In this document: positions 6,492 to 13,151 of the stretch, one piece after another
Layout: every line of letters begins with the position of its first letter
Position numbering within the stretch: position 1 is the first letter of the stretch
Source: Bacillota bacterium
Lineage (GTDB): Bacteria; Bacillota_I; Bacilli_A; RF39; UBA660
Length of the DNA stretch: 13,994 nucleotides
Reading direction: 5' to 3'
NCBI GenBank assembly: GCA_023391185.1
Contig: JAEWBI010000039.1
Location: forward strand, 1-13,994
Translations under genes and position numbers: made by a program
The notes under the pieces: generated by a model
The model's database searches: none
What the model was told of the DNA's origin: nothing
The model's input: the letters and a program-made list of their open reading frames with translations, nothing else

Positions 6492-7139
6492 ATGAGTAAA
6501 AAAAATATTGCTATTTTTTGTTCAATTTTATTAGTTATGATTGTAGGTTTAATCTATATTTTTAATAATAAAAGTGCTAATTTACTTAATAATGCCAATG
6601 AATCATCATATGTAGAAAATAATGAAAAATATGAGTATGAAATAACGACAAACGCTGATTATGTTGCTACTTCAATTGATGATTTATATAAAACAGTTGA
6701 TTTAGTTTTTATTGGAACTAAAAACAAAGATAATAAAACATTCGTAGGAATGAATAGTTTAATAATTACAGAAGCAAATTACAACGTTAAAACTGTGTTA
6801 AAAGGGGATTATAATGACTCAACTATAAATTTAAATTATTATGGTGGATCTGTTACTTTGGAAGAATATATGAACAATTTATCAAAAGAACAAATACAAA
6901 AAAAAGGATTAGATAAATATACTTTAAAGGAAAGACAGACAAAATTAATTGGTTATAAAAATACAGATAAATCTATTTCAAAACAAGTTGATAGTAATGA
7001 ATATTTAATATTTGTGAATTGTGATAAAGAAAAGAATATATATTTTGTTTCATCTGATGCTTATGGAATGAGACAAATCGATCAAAATAAAAATGTATAT
7101 AACTTAGACACAAAAACTTTTGAAAAATTTAATTTTTAA
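6492..7139 (+). CDS. Membrane-anchored paralogue of the anti-sigma ectodomain
   Basis: The 215-residue protein has a short basic N-terminus, one hydrophobic helix (about 5-24) acting as signal anchor or uncleaved signal, a short Asn-rich linker and then the same roughly 165-residue domain as in the anti-sigma-like protein. By eye more than half the residues are identical, and a 26-base stretch of DNA is identical (5257-5282 and 6654-6679), so the duplication is fairly recent. The cytoplasmic anti-sigma segment is absent. No lipobox Cys is present at the end of the helix. RBS AGGAGG at 6481-6486 lies 5 nt before ATG 6492, and the gene starts 15 nt after the protease stop, so the two are co-transcribed. 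Possible roles are decoy, inhibitor or self-protection against the protease. The domain is of the ADLVxxG...VxKxxKG...EYLIF type seen in secreted bacterial proteins. Confidence 0.75.
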   Translation: MSKKNIAIFCSILLVMIVGLIYIFNNKSANLLNNANESSYVENNEKYEYEITTNADYVATSIDDLYKTVDLVFIGTKNKDNKTFVGMNSLIITEANYNVKTVLKGDYNDSTINLNYYGGSVTLEEYMNNLSKEQIQKKGLDKYTLKERQTKLIGYKNTDKSISKQVDSNEYLIFVNCDKEKNIYFVSSDAYGMRQIDQNKNVYNLDTKTFEKFNF

Positions 7140-7267
7140 TTATAAATGGAATTTCTAAATTTCGGAGATAACTCTAGTCAATTATATATTATAGTTGTAA
7201 GTTTGAAAAAAATTAGATATTAAAAATTAACAATGTCGTAATTTTAATTTTTAATTATATTGTAAAT

Positions 7268-7299
7268 TAAAAGAGCAGTTCCTATTGGAAACTGCTTTT
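7268..7299 (+). terminator. Terminator after the island operon
   Basis: GCAGTT (7275-7280) pairs with AACTGC (7290-7295), extended by CC/GG across a one-base bulge, with an A-rich 5' flank and TTTT after the stem. It may act in both directions. Confidence 0.7.
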
Positions 7300-7302
7300 A
7301 TA

Positions 7303-7456
7303 TTATCTTTTAAGATTTTTATCTATGTTAGCAATACTTTTACTAATTCTTTCAATGTAGCTATCACTATATGTGTTTCCTTTAAATATTTTTGTATTAA
7401 GTGAAAATTTTTATTCTAGTTTTTTGCCTTTTTCACTATAATAAATTACTGATCCC
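7303..7456 (-). pseudogene. Broken minus-strand reading frame at the right end of the island
   Basis: Read on the minus strand, the frame gives a protein-like tail GSVIYYSEKGKKLE, a TAA at 7411-7413, then KFSLNTKIFKGNTYSDSYIE and RISKSIANIDKNLKR with a final stop at 7303-7305. There is no start, and the right tRNA repeat cuts off the 5' side. The amphipathic, Lys/Ile/Ser-rich tail looks like the C-terminus of a real protein interrupted by one nonsense mutation. I cannot name the family. It could be what remains of the element's mobility or regulatory gene, but a chance open frame of this length in AT-rich DNA is possible. Confidence 0.4.
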
Positions 7457-7526
7457 TGGGTCCACGGTTCGAGCCCGTGCGAGGACACCATATTAGTAAA
7501 CAAGGATTGTAGAAATACAATCTTTT
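7457..7526 (+). repeat. Right direct repeat / tRNA-Lys 3'-end fragment with terminator
   Basis: Second copy of 4004-4073, two mismatches. It lacks the 5' half of the tRNA (the bases before 7457 do not match), so it is not a functional tRNA. It includes the duplicated hairpin (7504-7526). It marks the right junction of the island. Confidence 0.93.
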
Positions 7527-7556
7527 ATTATTTTATAAATAAATTAATTACCGGAT

Positions 7557-7584
7557 TTGCTTTTTTAAAAAATTGTGCTATTAT
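7557..7584 (+). promoter_or_regulatory. Promoter of the 7605 gene
   Basis: TTGCTT (7557-7562), a 16-nt spacer and TATTAT (7579-7584) preceded by TGC (extended -10). Transcription would start near 7591, which excludes translation starts upstream of that point. Confidence 0.6.
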
Positions 7585-7604
7585 ATATCGCGTGGGGGAA
7601 ATAT

Positions 7605-8162
7605 ATGGCATTAAGTAGTGAAATTTATTTTAAAGTGTTTAACTCAATTGCTTATCAAGTATTAGGATTAGAAAGTCCTGAAATGTTTGAATCAAAATTG
7701 AATGAAGAAGAATTAAGAGAAAGTAAGGAATTAGTAATTGAATTCAGTTCTTTAATACCAAGAGCCAAAAAAATTATTGAAGAAAAGTCTGATTTTTTTA
7801 GACAAAATGAATTAGATTTAGATATTAAATTATTAAAAGTAAAAAGACTTTTGGATGACTTAAGAGAACAAGATAGAATTGAAAAACTAATTAATCACAA
7901 AATGGAATTTTTAAATCCAAATATTACTGATGAACAAAGATTGAATATGCTTAAAAATCTTTCTCAATTAGATAAAGATAAGCTAATTCAATTAGAGGCC
8001 TCTTTAATGGCACAAGAAACAGGGGAATTTAATTTCGATCCAGATGGATTTTATGATGGAGATAAAAAGTTTCTATCAAGTTTTTCTGAAGGAGAAATCC
8101 TAGAATTTATAAAATTCCAACAATCATTATCACAAGTAGATGAAAATAGAAAAGTCAGATAA
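7605..8162 (+). CDS. Helical cytoplasmic protein of unknown function
   Basis: No family is recognised. The 185-residue product is predicted to be almost entirely alpha-helical and highly charged, without a signal peptide or membrane helix. The central part (EKSDFFRQNELDLDIKLLKV and onward) has coiled-coil character, and the C-terminal part holds FNFDPDGFYDGD, a cluster of acidic residues that could bind a metal, then helices to the end. I place the start at ATG 7605 with GGGGG at 7594-7598; the longer frame from GTG 7575 begins inside the promoter -10 element. The gene begins just beyond the right end of the tRNA island and stands alone, followed by a terminator hairpin at 8208. Whether it belongs to the original chromosome or an older insertion cannot be told. 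Confidence 0.7.
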   Translation: MALSSEIYFKVFNSIAYQVLGLESPEMFESKLNEEELRESKELVIEFSSLIPRAKKIIEEKSDFFRQNELDLDIKLLKVKRLLDDLREQDRIEKLINHKMEFLNPNITDEQRLNMLKNLSQLDKDKLIQLEASLMAQETGEFNFDPDGFYDGDKKFLSSFSEGEILEFIKFQQSLSQVDENRKVR

Positions 8163-8207
8163 TTATTTTTTTCTATAAAAAAACAATATTTAAAAAATAA
8201 AATAACG

Positions 8208-8240
8208 AAAGATTGTATTTCTACAATCTTTTATTTTTTT
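8208..8240 (+). terminator. Terminator, exact inverted copy of the tRNA-Lys hairpin
   Basis: The stem AAAGATTGTA/TACAATCTTT with loop TTTC, followed by a T-rich run, occupies 8208-8231. All 24 bases are the reverse complement of 4049-4072. Confidence 0.85.
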
Positions 8241-8290
8241 TATATAATCTTTTGAATTTTAAATAAGTCTTTCACAATTTTTAAATCTTT
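8240..8290 (-). pseudogene. Relic of a paralogue of the 9220-9669 gene
   Basis: The minus strand here reads KDLKIVKDLFKIQKII then stop (8240-8242). The end of the protein encoded at 9220-9669 reads KDLKIAKDFLKFQKNSI. About 10 of the first 14 residues agree, and a 28-base DNA stretch (8265-8292 versus the region around 9268-9296) has only two mismatches. An in-frame TAA lies just upstream and no start or body remains. It is the last trace of a duplicated gene. Confidence 0.6.
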
Positions 8291-8300
8291 TTAGAATTTT

Positions 8301-8329
8301 AAAGATAGAATTTCTATCTTTTTTCTTTT
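8301..8329 (+). terminator. Hairpin terminator upstream of the HD-domain gene
   Basis: AAAGATAGA (8301-8309) pairs with TCTATCTTT (8313-8321), loop ATT, followed by a T-rich tract. On the minus strand it could also close transcription from the right. Confidence 0.7.
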
Positions 8330-8347
8330 GTTATAATGTAAAATGTA

Positions 8348-8375
8348 TTGATTTAATTTATGTTTGTGGTATTAT
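8348..8375 (+). promoter_or_regulatory. Promoter of the HD-domain gene
   Basis: TTGATT (8348-8353), a 16-nt spacer and TATTAT (8370-8375) with TGG before it (extended -10). The start codon is 21 nt downstream. Confidence 0.65.
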
Positions 8376-8396
8376 ATCTCCAATGAGGTGTTTTGA

Positions 8397-9158
8397 ATGG
8401 AATACAAGTTTGATAAAGAAGTTAAACTATTTATGATTTTTGATATATTAGGGGATACTGAGAGAACTGGACCTTTATTATGGAAGGTAGATAGAAAAAG
8501 ATTAGAAGATGTTAAAAATCATGTTGCTGATCTAATTTTCATGGCAAGAATTCTTAAGAAGTATTTTCCTAATTATATAAATATGGATATGGTTTATGAT
8601 TATATAATATGTCATGATATACCAGAAGCTATAACAGGGGATATTACTAAATTTGAAGGAGTTACTAATGAAGAAATTAAATATGTAACAAATATTGCTA
8701 TTGAATTTTTAGCAAATACTTTTAATGATGTAATTGATTTTAAAAAAGTACTTAATGGATTTGAACAAAGAATTGATATTGAAGCAAAAATAGTTCATAT
8801 GTTAGATAAATTACATTCTTCTACAACATTTAGTAAATATCAAAGTGAGCAAAATATAGATATGGATAATCCAGACATTATTCCAGAACTAAGAAATAAT
8901 CCTTTTGTAGCTAAAAAAATATTAGAAGGTAAAGATTTAGCAGATATATTTTTTGAGTTCCATTATATGGCCATTGATATAACTGATGAAGAATGTGAAA
9001 AATATAAAATTAGTAGAGAAGATGCTAATAAAATAGTTAATGCTATTAAAGCATTTGCTAATGAGTTATATGATAGTAAAGTTCGCGGAACATTATTAGT
9101 TGATAAAAGAGAATTTCCAAAAGAAGCAATTAAATATAATCGCAATTTAAAACATTAA
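8397..9158 (+). CDS. HD-domain phosphohydrolase, YfbR/HDDC2-like
   Basis: The 253-residue protein carries the metal-binding HD signature in order: H42 (KNHVAD), H73-D74 (ICHDIPEA), E77 and D82 close behind, and D137 (HMLDKL). The N-terminal ERTGPLLWKVDRKRLEDVKN resembles the segment before the first His in YfbR/HDDC2 5'-deoxynucleotidases, which remove phosphate from deoxynucleoside monophosphates. The protein is about 50 residues longer than Escherichia coli YfbR, with the extra length at the C-terminus, so the substrate may differ. It is cytoplasmic, with no signal sequence. ATG 8397 has GAGGTG at 8385-8390 and its own promoter. The gene is convergent with the 9220-9669 gene, and they share the bidirectional terminator at 9166. 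Family is confident; exact substrate is not. Confidence 0.85.
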   Translation: MEYKFDKEVKLFMIFDILGDTERTGPLLWKVDRKRLEDVKNHVADLIFMARILKKYFPNYINMDMVYDYIICHDIPEAITGDITKFEGVTNEEIKYVTNIAIEFLANTFNDVIDFKKVLNGFEQRIDIEAKIVHMLDKLHSSTTFSKYQSEQNIDMDNPDIIPELRNNPFVAKKILEGKDLADIFFEFHYMAIDITDEECEKYKISREDANKIVNAIKAFANELYDSKVRGTLLVDKREFPKEAIKYNRNLKH

Positions 9159-9165
9159 AACAATA

Positions 9166-9209
9166 AAAATGAACCTCTTTTCTAGAATATAGGAAGCGAG
9201 GTTCATTTT
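9166..9209. terminator. Bidirectional terminator between convergent genes
   Basis: A perfect 12-bp stem, AAAATGAACCTC (9166-9177) with GAGGTTCATTTT (9198-9209). The A run on one side and the T run on the other allow termination on both strands. Confidence 0.88.
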
Positions 9210-9219
9210 ATTAATATTT

Positions 9220-9669
9220 TTATAAGTATTCTTTTAATTTTTCAATAGAGTTTTTTTGAAATTTCAAGAAGTCTTTTGCAATTTTTAAATCTTTTTGATC
9301 TACATCGTCTTTGTAATCATCAATTTTCTTTTCCATATCTATACTACCCATAGATATTCCTTTTATTAACATATCAGCAATGCTAGAATCACTATTATCA
9401 TCCATAACATTCATTTTGATTCCCATTTTTGCGCCCATTTTATCCATAAAGCTTTCTTCATCAATTGAAATGTCATGTTTGTTTAATATCTCTTTAGTTT
9501 CTTTAAAGTAGTATTGGTATTCTTTTAAGATATCTTCAGCTAAGCCTTTGATATTATTATCTTTTTCTTTCAAATCCTTTAAAAGATTTTCGATTGAATA
9601 AGAAGCCATTCCTGCATCTTGATTAATATGTTTTAAAAGTTCAAATCTTTCTTCATCTTTATCTGCCAT
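9220..9669 (-). CDS. Small helical protein, possible ferritin-like four-helix bundle, unknown function
   Basis: The 149-residue cytoplasmic protein is charged and helical throughout, with likely long helices at about 5-50, 52-75, 85-115 and 118-149. A Met/Gly-rich middle segment (MDKMGAKMGIKMNVM) joins the halves. The pattern suggests a four-helix bundle, but I see no ExxH ferritin metal motif, so I make no functional claim. I place the start at the ATG complementary to 9667-9669, with GAGAGA just upstream; a TTG six codons earlier would overlap that ribosome binding site. A degenerate relic of its C-terminal coding sequence survives at 8240-8290 on the same strand, so the gene was once duplicated across the HD-domain gene. 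Confidence 0.75.
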   Translation of the reverse strand: MADKDEERFELLKHINQDAGMASYSIENLLKDLKEKDNNIKGLAEDILKEYQYYFKETKEILNKHDISIDEESFMDKMGAKMGIKMNVMDDNSDSSIADMLIKGISMGSIDMEKKIDDYKDDVDQKDLKIAKDFLKFQKNSIEKLKEYL

Positions 9670-9810
9670 TTTATCTCTCTCTTTCAATATTATTATGAAT
9701 TATAAATCAAAAGTTATGCAAAATAATTATATAAATGTTTTTGTTTAATAAGAATTTATAAAATATTTATAAGCAATTATTACACTTAAAATCCTTTATT
9801 ATATTTCCTA

Positions 9811-9838
9811 TTTACAAAGTAAATGAAAGTGATATAAT
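9811..9838 (+). promoter_or_regulatory. Promoter of the 9871 gene
   Basis: TTTACA (9811-9816), a 16-nt spacer and TATAAT (9833-9838) preceded by TGA (extended -10). Confidence 0.7.
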
Positions 9839-9870
9839 AAAAGTCAAATATCTTGAAATGAGGAATATGT

Positions 9871-10650
9871 GTGATAATTAAGTATAATGAAAATGCTCCA
9901 AAGTCATATGGTCCTAGATATAATGGTAGCTGGTGGATTTATGATGGAATTTATATAACTCCACAAGGTTATTTATTTGATGTAGAGGGTTATTCACGAG
10001 TAGCCCATTGTTATGGATTTGTTATACCTTTTTTTAGGGCATATTTATATCCACATGAATGCGGAAATAGTTTTATGTGGTTTAATAAAGAACATATACT
10101 TGAGGATTTGATGAATCTAGAGAAAATTTTAACTACTAGATATTTTTTTGAAAATCAAAATGCGGTTAAGATGCGACTTGCTTTAACTAGGTATTTCATT
10201 AATTGCTATAAAAGTAGTTTAACAGTTTTAAAACAAAATAGTTGGAATGATTATTATTCTGATTTAAGTAGGGTTATTGGACAGTCAACAGATAATCAAG
10301 TTCATAATGGTAGATATTTATTATTAAAAGAAATTCTTGTTCAAGCATGTAATTATGATTCTATTGAAAGTCAGTTACCTAAGACAATTACAACATCTAA
10401 ATTTAATGTTAATGAAGCTTTTTATGACTGGCTATTAATGGACTATACAGTATGCCAAATACCAAAGAAAATATATAGTGAAGATGAAGAAAAATATGTT
10501 GACTGGGAACAACCAGATTTTCTTAAAACAGATAAAGAGTTACGATTAGGTGAAGAAATACAGGCTATAAAGAAGCTTGTTCCTTTAAATCAAAGAAATA
10601 GGTATTTTAGAGGAAATTATAACAAAGAAGATTACAATTTTTATTATTAA
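9871..10650 (+). CDS. Protein of unknown function, aromatic-rich
   Basis: This 259-residue cytoplasmic protein belongs to no family I recognise. It has no signal peptide or membrane helix. It is notably rich in Tyr, Trp and Phe, with N-terminal beta-type segments (NGSWWIYDGIYITPQGYLFD) and a mostly helical remainder, including KMRLALTRYFINCYKSSLTV. The C-terminus is basic and Asn/Tyr-rich (RNRYFRGNYNKEDYNFYY). The first part, with a repeated G-Y/W pattern and the words YITPQGYLFDVEGYSR, reads as if it handles a surface or nucleic acid, but that is impression only. GTG 9871 is the only workable start: AGGAA lies at 9861-9865, and the ATG at 9867 is out of frame and stops after four codons. The gene is monocistronic, with its own promoter and terminator. 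Confidence 0.75.
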   Translation: MIIKYNENAPKSYGPRYNGSWWIYDGIYITPQGYLFDVEGYSRVAHCYGFVIPFFRAYLYPHECGNSFMWFNKEHILEDLMNLEKILTTRYFFENQNAVKMRLALTRYFINCYKSSLTVLKQNSWNDYYSDLSRVIGQSTDNQVHNGRYLLLKEILVQACNYDSIESQLPKTITTSKFNVNEAFYDWLLMDYTVCQIPKKIYSEDEEKYVDWEQPDFLKTDKELRLGEEIQAIKKLVPLNQRNRYFRGNYNKEDYNFYY

Positions 10651-10698
10651 GTTAGATTATAAAAAATATCTTAATTGTATAATAAATATTTGCAAGAT

Positions 10699-10728
10699 AA
10701 AGTTCCTAAAAAATAGGGGCTTTTATTT
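10699..10728 (+). terminator. Terminator after the 9871 gene
   Basis: AAAGTTCCTA (10699-10708) pairs with TAGGGGCTTT (10714-10723) through two G-T pairs, loop of five A, then a T-rich tail. Confidence 0.7.
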
Positions 10729-10776
10729 TGTAATTATAAAGAAATATATCACATAATATTTAAATGGGAGGTATGT

Positions 10777-11229
10777 ATGTATAATAATTGTAATCAATCA
10801 TTTAATCCAAGAATAGTGACAGACTTTGGACCAAATCCTTTTATTGTTGACATAAATAAAGCTACAATAAATAATGATACATTTCGTACGGCACTTTGGA
10901 CAGGTACTCATTTACAGCTTACTTTAATGAGTATTCCAGTAGGTGGGGATATAGGACTAGAAATGCATCCACATGTTGATCAGTTCCTACGTATAGAAGA
11001 AGGTCAAGGTTTAGCACAAATGGGTAATAGTAAAGATAATCTATATATAAGTCAGCCTGTATATGATGATACAGCAATATTTATTCCTGCTAATACATGG
11101 CATAATTTAATTAATACAGGTAAAACGCCACTTAAATTATATTCTATCTATGCACCACCAAATCATCCGTGGGGTACAATTCACCAAACAAAAGCTATTG
11201 CTGAAATGACTGAAGGACACCACGATTAA
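10777..11229 (+). CDS. Single-domain cupin protein
   Basis: The 150-residue protein is a small cupin barrel. Motif 1 is present as EMHPHVDQFLRIEEGQG, giving metal ligands H64 and H66 and, in the place of the usual Glu, Q69; motif 2 is IFIPANTWHNLINTG, with H109. A Gln in place of Glu is seen in some cupins and may change metal or substrate preference. Such proteins bind small sugars or organic acids, or act as isomerases or dioxygenases; nothing here decides which. A Pro-rich YAPPNHPWGTIH segment near the C-terminus and the final GHHD are further possible metal contacts. ATG 10777 has GGGAGG at 10766-10771; the ATG at 10773 stops after three codons. It is convergent with cvfB and shares a terminator. 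Confidence 0.9.
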   Translation: MYNNCNQSFNPRIVTDFGPNPFIVDINKATINNDTFRTALWTGTHLQLTLMSIPVGGDIGLEMHPHVDQFLRIEEGQGLAQMGNSKDNLYISQPVYDDTAIFIPANTWHNLINTGKTPLKLYSIYAPPNHPWGTIHQTKAIAEMTEGHHD

Positions 11230-11241
11230 TAATATAAAATA

Positions 11242-11265
11242 AAAAGATAGCGCACGCTATCTTTT
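11242..11265. terminator. Bidirectional terminator between cupin gene and cvfB
   Basis: A perfect 11-bp stem, AAAAGATAGCG (11242-11252) with CGCTATCTTTT (11255-11265), encloses a two-base CA spacer. An A run and a T run flank it on opposite strands. Confidence 0.88.
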
Positions 11266-11266
11266 A

Positions 11267-12121
11267 CTATTTAACTAAATAAGTTTTATCATCTTTAAAT
11301 TCTATAATTCTTTTTTTATATAGACCACCAAGAGCTCTTTTAAATGATGCTTTACTCATATTAAAAGTACTTTCAATTTTTTCAACACTTGTTTTAGCAG
11401 TAATATTCATTACGCCATCATTATCATTAAGATATTCTAAAATAATATCTGCATCTTCTTGCATTAAAGGAACTTTTGAACTAAGTAGAGTACCATTATA
11501 ATTATTATTATCACAAACATTATTAATAGTAACTACTGCTTCTTCACCAATACGGTAGTCTCTTCTTCTATGTTTATAATAAACAAAGATATTATGACCT
11601 TCTAAAGTAATTAAATTTACGCCTTCACTACCATTTTTTAAAACAATAGCATTAACTTTATCAAATTTATTTAATTTATTTGCCGGTTTAAACATACCTT
11701 TAGCTTCTTCTGGTGTTATTAATTTCGCAATAAGTTGTGTTGGAGTAGCTTTTAACTTACAAAGAACAGTATCACCTATAATAGGCCATAATTCTTCATC
11801 AAGTGGTAAGTCATCACATGATACAAGTGGATCTTTAAGAACATTATTATCTATAAAGATACCTAATCCTTTTATAACATTAGTAACTTTAACAAAACCT
11901 GGATGTTCTACCATGATAACTGGTGTATTATAGCTTGCTACTAATCTTTTTTTAGAATCTAATAATATAAAAACATCAACTGTTTCACCAATTTCAAATT
12001 CTTTAGTTGTTTGATTAAAAGGAAGTAAAACTTCATTATCAAACTTGTTTTTAAGTGTATATCCAATATCACTTTTATATTTAACTTCTAATGTGTTAAT
12101 TTCGCCAATTTTAAAATTCAT
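11267..12121 (-). CDS. cvfB: CvfB-family S1 RNA-binding protein
   Basis: The 284-residue product has the CvfB (YitL) plan of consecutive S1-like OB-fold domains and a C-terminal winged helix. The second S1 unit is recognisable as GFVKVTNVIKGLGIFIDNN with KDPLV after it, a third as FDKVNAIVLKNGSEGVNLIT, and the winged helix as NMSKASFKRALGGLYKKRII. CvfB proteins bind RNA and influence expression of virulence and other genes in Firmicutes. Two ATGs lie six bases apart; the second (complement of 12119-12121) is preferred because GAGA at 12129-12132 is 7 nt from it but only one base from the first at 12127. A promoter lies upstream on the minus strand. Confidence 0.88.
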   Translation of the reverse strand: MNFKIGEINTLEVKYKSDIGYTLKNKFDNEVLLPFNQTTKEFEIGETVDVFILLDSKKRLVASYNTPVIMVEHPGFVKVTNVIKGLGIFIDNNVLKDPLVSCDDLPLDEELWPIIGDTVLCKLKATPTQLIAKLITPEEAKGMFKPANKLNKFDKVNAIVLKNGSEGVNLITLEGHNIFVYYKHRRRDYRIGEEAVVTINNVCDNNNYNGTLLSSKVPLMQEDADIILEYLNDNDGVMNITAKTSVEKIESTFNMSKASFKRALGGLYKKRIIEFKDDKTYLVK

Positions 12122-12147
12122 ATTCATTTCTCATTTCTTTCACAGTA

Positions 12148-12176
12148 ATTATATAGGAAATTTAATATTTTAGCAA
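12148..12176 (-). promoter_or_regulatory. Promoter of cvfB
   Basis: On the minus strand TTGCTA (12171-12176), a 17-nt spacer and TATAAT (12148-12153). It lies about 20 nt before the ribosome binding site. Confidence 0.65.
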
Positions 12177-12239
12177 TTAAATCTAGATAAAAATCAAATA
12201 AAATGAATTACTAACTTATTAATATTTTGTAAAATATGA

Positions 12240-12266
12240 TTGTCTTTTATATATTTTTGATATAAT
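12240..12266 (+). promoter_or_regulatory. Promoter of the 12285 membrane protein gene
   Basis: TATAAT (12261-12266) is preceded by TGA (extended -10). A weak -35, TTGTCT, lies at 12240-12245 with a 15-nt spacer. Confidence 0.6.
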
Positions 12267-12284
12267 TAGTAATGGAGGTAGCTT

Positions 12285-13145
12285 ATGAAAAATAAAAAGA
12301 TAATAAATATATTAGTTGGGGTTATTATTTTATTTACAATTGTTGTATCATTAGTTGGAATAATAACAAGTAAAGGTGGACATAGTTATGAATATGTTTC
12401 TATCAATAATGAAACTGTTGAAATCTATGGAAGTGGAATATATAAAAATGATTCAGTTTCTGTTGTAGCACAGGGATTAGCACAAGATTTTGTATCATTA
12501 ATAATTGGTATTCCATTACTAGCATATGCTTTACTAACTTTTAATAAAGGGAGTATAAAAGGTAAACTATTACTTAGTGGTATTCTTGGATACTTTTTAT
12601 ATACTTATATGTCATATAGTTTTTTATGGAATTATAATTCACTATTTTTACTATATGTAGCGATTATGTCACTTAGCTCTTTTGCATTAATATTAACAAT
12701 AATGAATATTAATATTTCAAATTTGAAAAATCAGTTTAACGATAAATTACCACATGTATTTATTGGTAGTACTCAAATATTTATTGGTATAGTTATAGGC
12801 TTGATGTGGCTTGCCAAAATAGTACCAAGCATTACTAATAATGTTATTCCAGAAGGTCTTGAACACTATACAACTTTAACTATCCAAGCTATGGATTTAG
12901 GGTTTATAATGCCACTTGCGATATTATCAGGGATATTATTAATTAAAAGAAATAACTTCGGATATTTATTATCAAGTATTATGATTATAAAAGGTTCAGC
13001 ATTATTAATTTCTATTACTGCTATGATAATTGGTCAAATGATTGCTGATGTTGATGTTAACTATGTAGTTATAAGTGTTTTCTGTTTATTTGATTTACTA
13101 ATGATATCGCCACTTATATTGTTAATAAAAAATATTAAAAAATAA
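12285..13145 (+). CDS. Eight-helix integral membrane protein, unknown function
   Basis: The 286-residue protein has about eight hydrophobic helices at roughly 7-28, 66-86, 93-112, 117-140, 157-178, 200-220, 226-250 and 258-283. The loop between the first two (about 29-65, including GGHSYEYVSI and VEIYGSGIYK) is polar and probably extracytoplasmic, and the C-terminus is basic (KNIKK), probably cytoplasmic. I see no transporter, kinase or protease motif and name no family. ATG 12285 has GGAGG at 12274-12278, 6 nt upstream. It is transcribed alone from an extended -10 promoter. Confidence 0.8.
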   Translation: MKNKKIINILVGVIILFTIVVSLVGIITSKGGHSYEYVSINNETVEIYGSGIYKNDSVSVVAQGLAQDFVSLIIGIPLLAYALLTFNKGSIKGKLLLSGILGYFLYTYMSYSFLWNYNSLFLLYVAIMSLSSFALILTIMNINISNLKNQFNDKLPHVFIGSTQIFIGIVIGLMWLAKIVPSITNNVIPEGLEHYTTLTIQAMDLGFIMPLAILSGILLIKRNNFGYLLSSIMIIKGSALLISITAMIIGQMIADVDVNYVVISVFCLFDLLMISPLILLIKNIKK

Positions 13146-13151
13146 GAGGTT

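Larger units (their letters stand above)
4004..7526. mobile_element. tRNA-Lys-integrated accessory island (about 3.45 kb) lacking a visible integrase
   Basis: The element runs from the tRNA-Lys 3' end to a second copy of that 3' end. It holds four plus-strand genes (ECF-type sigma factor, membrane anti-sigma-like protein, matrixin-like protease, ectodomain paralogue), a decayed tRNA-like sequence, a possible pair of arm-type repeats (agcggaa at 4087 and 4098) and a broken minus-strand frame next to the right repeat. No recombinase, relaxase or replication gene is present. It may therefore be a deletion remnant of a larger integrative element, or a satellite moved in trans. Boundaries follow the repeat; the exact crossover point cannot be fixed within the identical 44 bases. 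Confidence 0.8.

Noticed and set aside
7457..7490. Second functional tRNA-Lys
   Set aside because: Only the 3' part is present; the bases before 7457 do not continue the tRNA.
7575..7604. Upstream GTG start for the helical protein
   Set aside because: It sits in the promoter's extended -10 region, so it would not be in the transcript.
8963..9145. 60-codon minus-strand frame
   Set aside because: It is antisense to the HD-domain gene, with no ribosome binding site or promoter.
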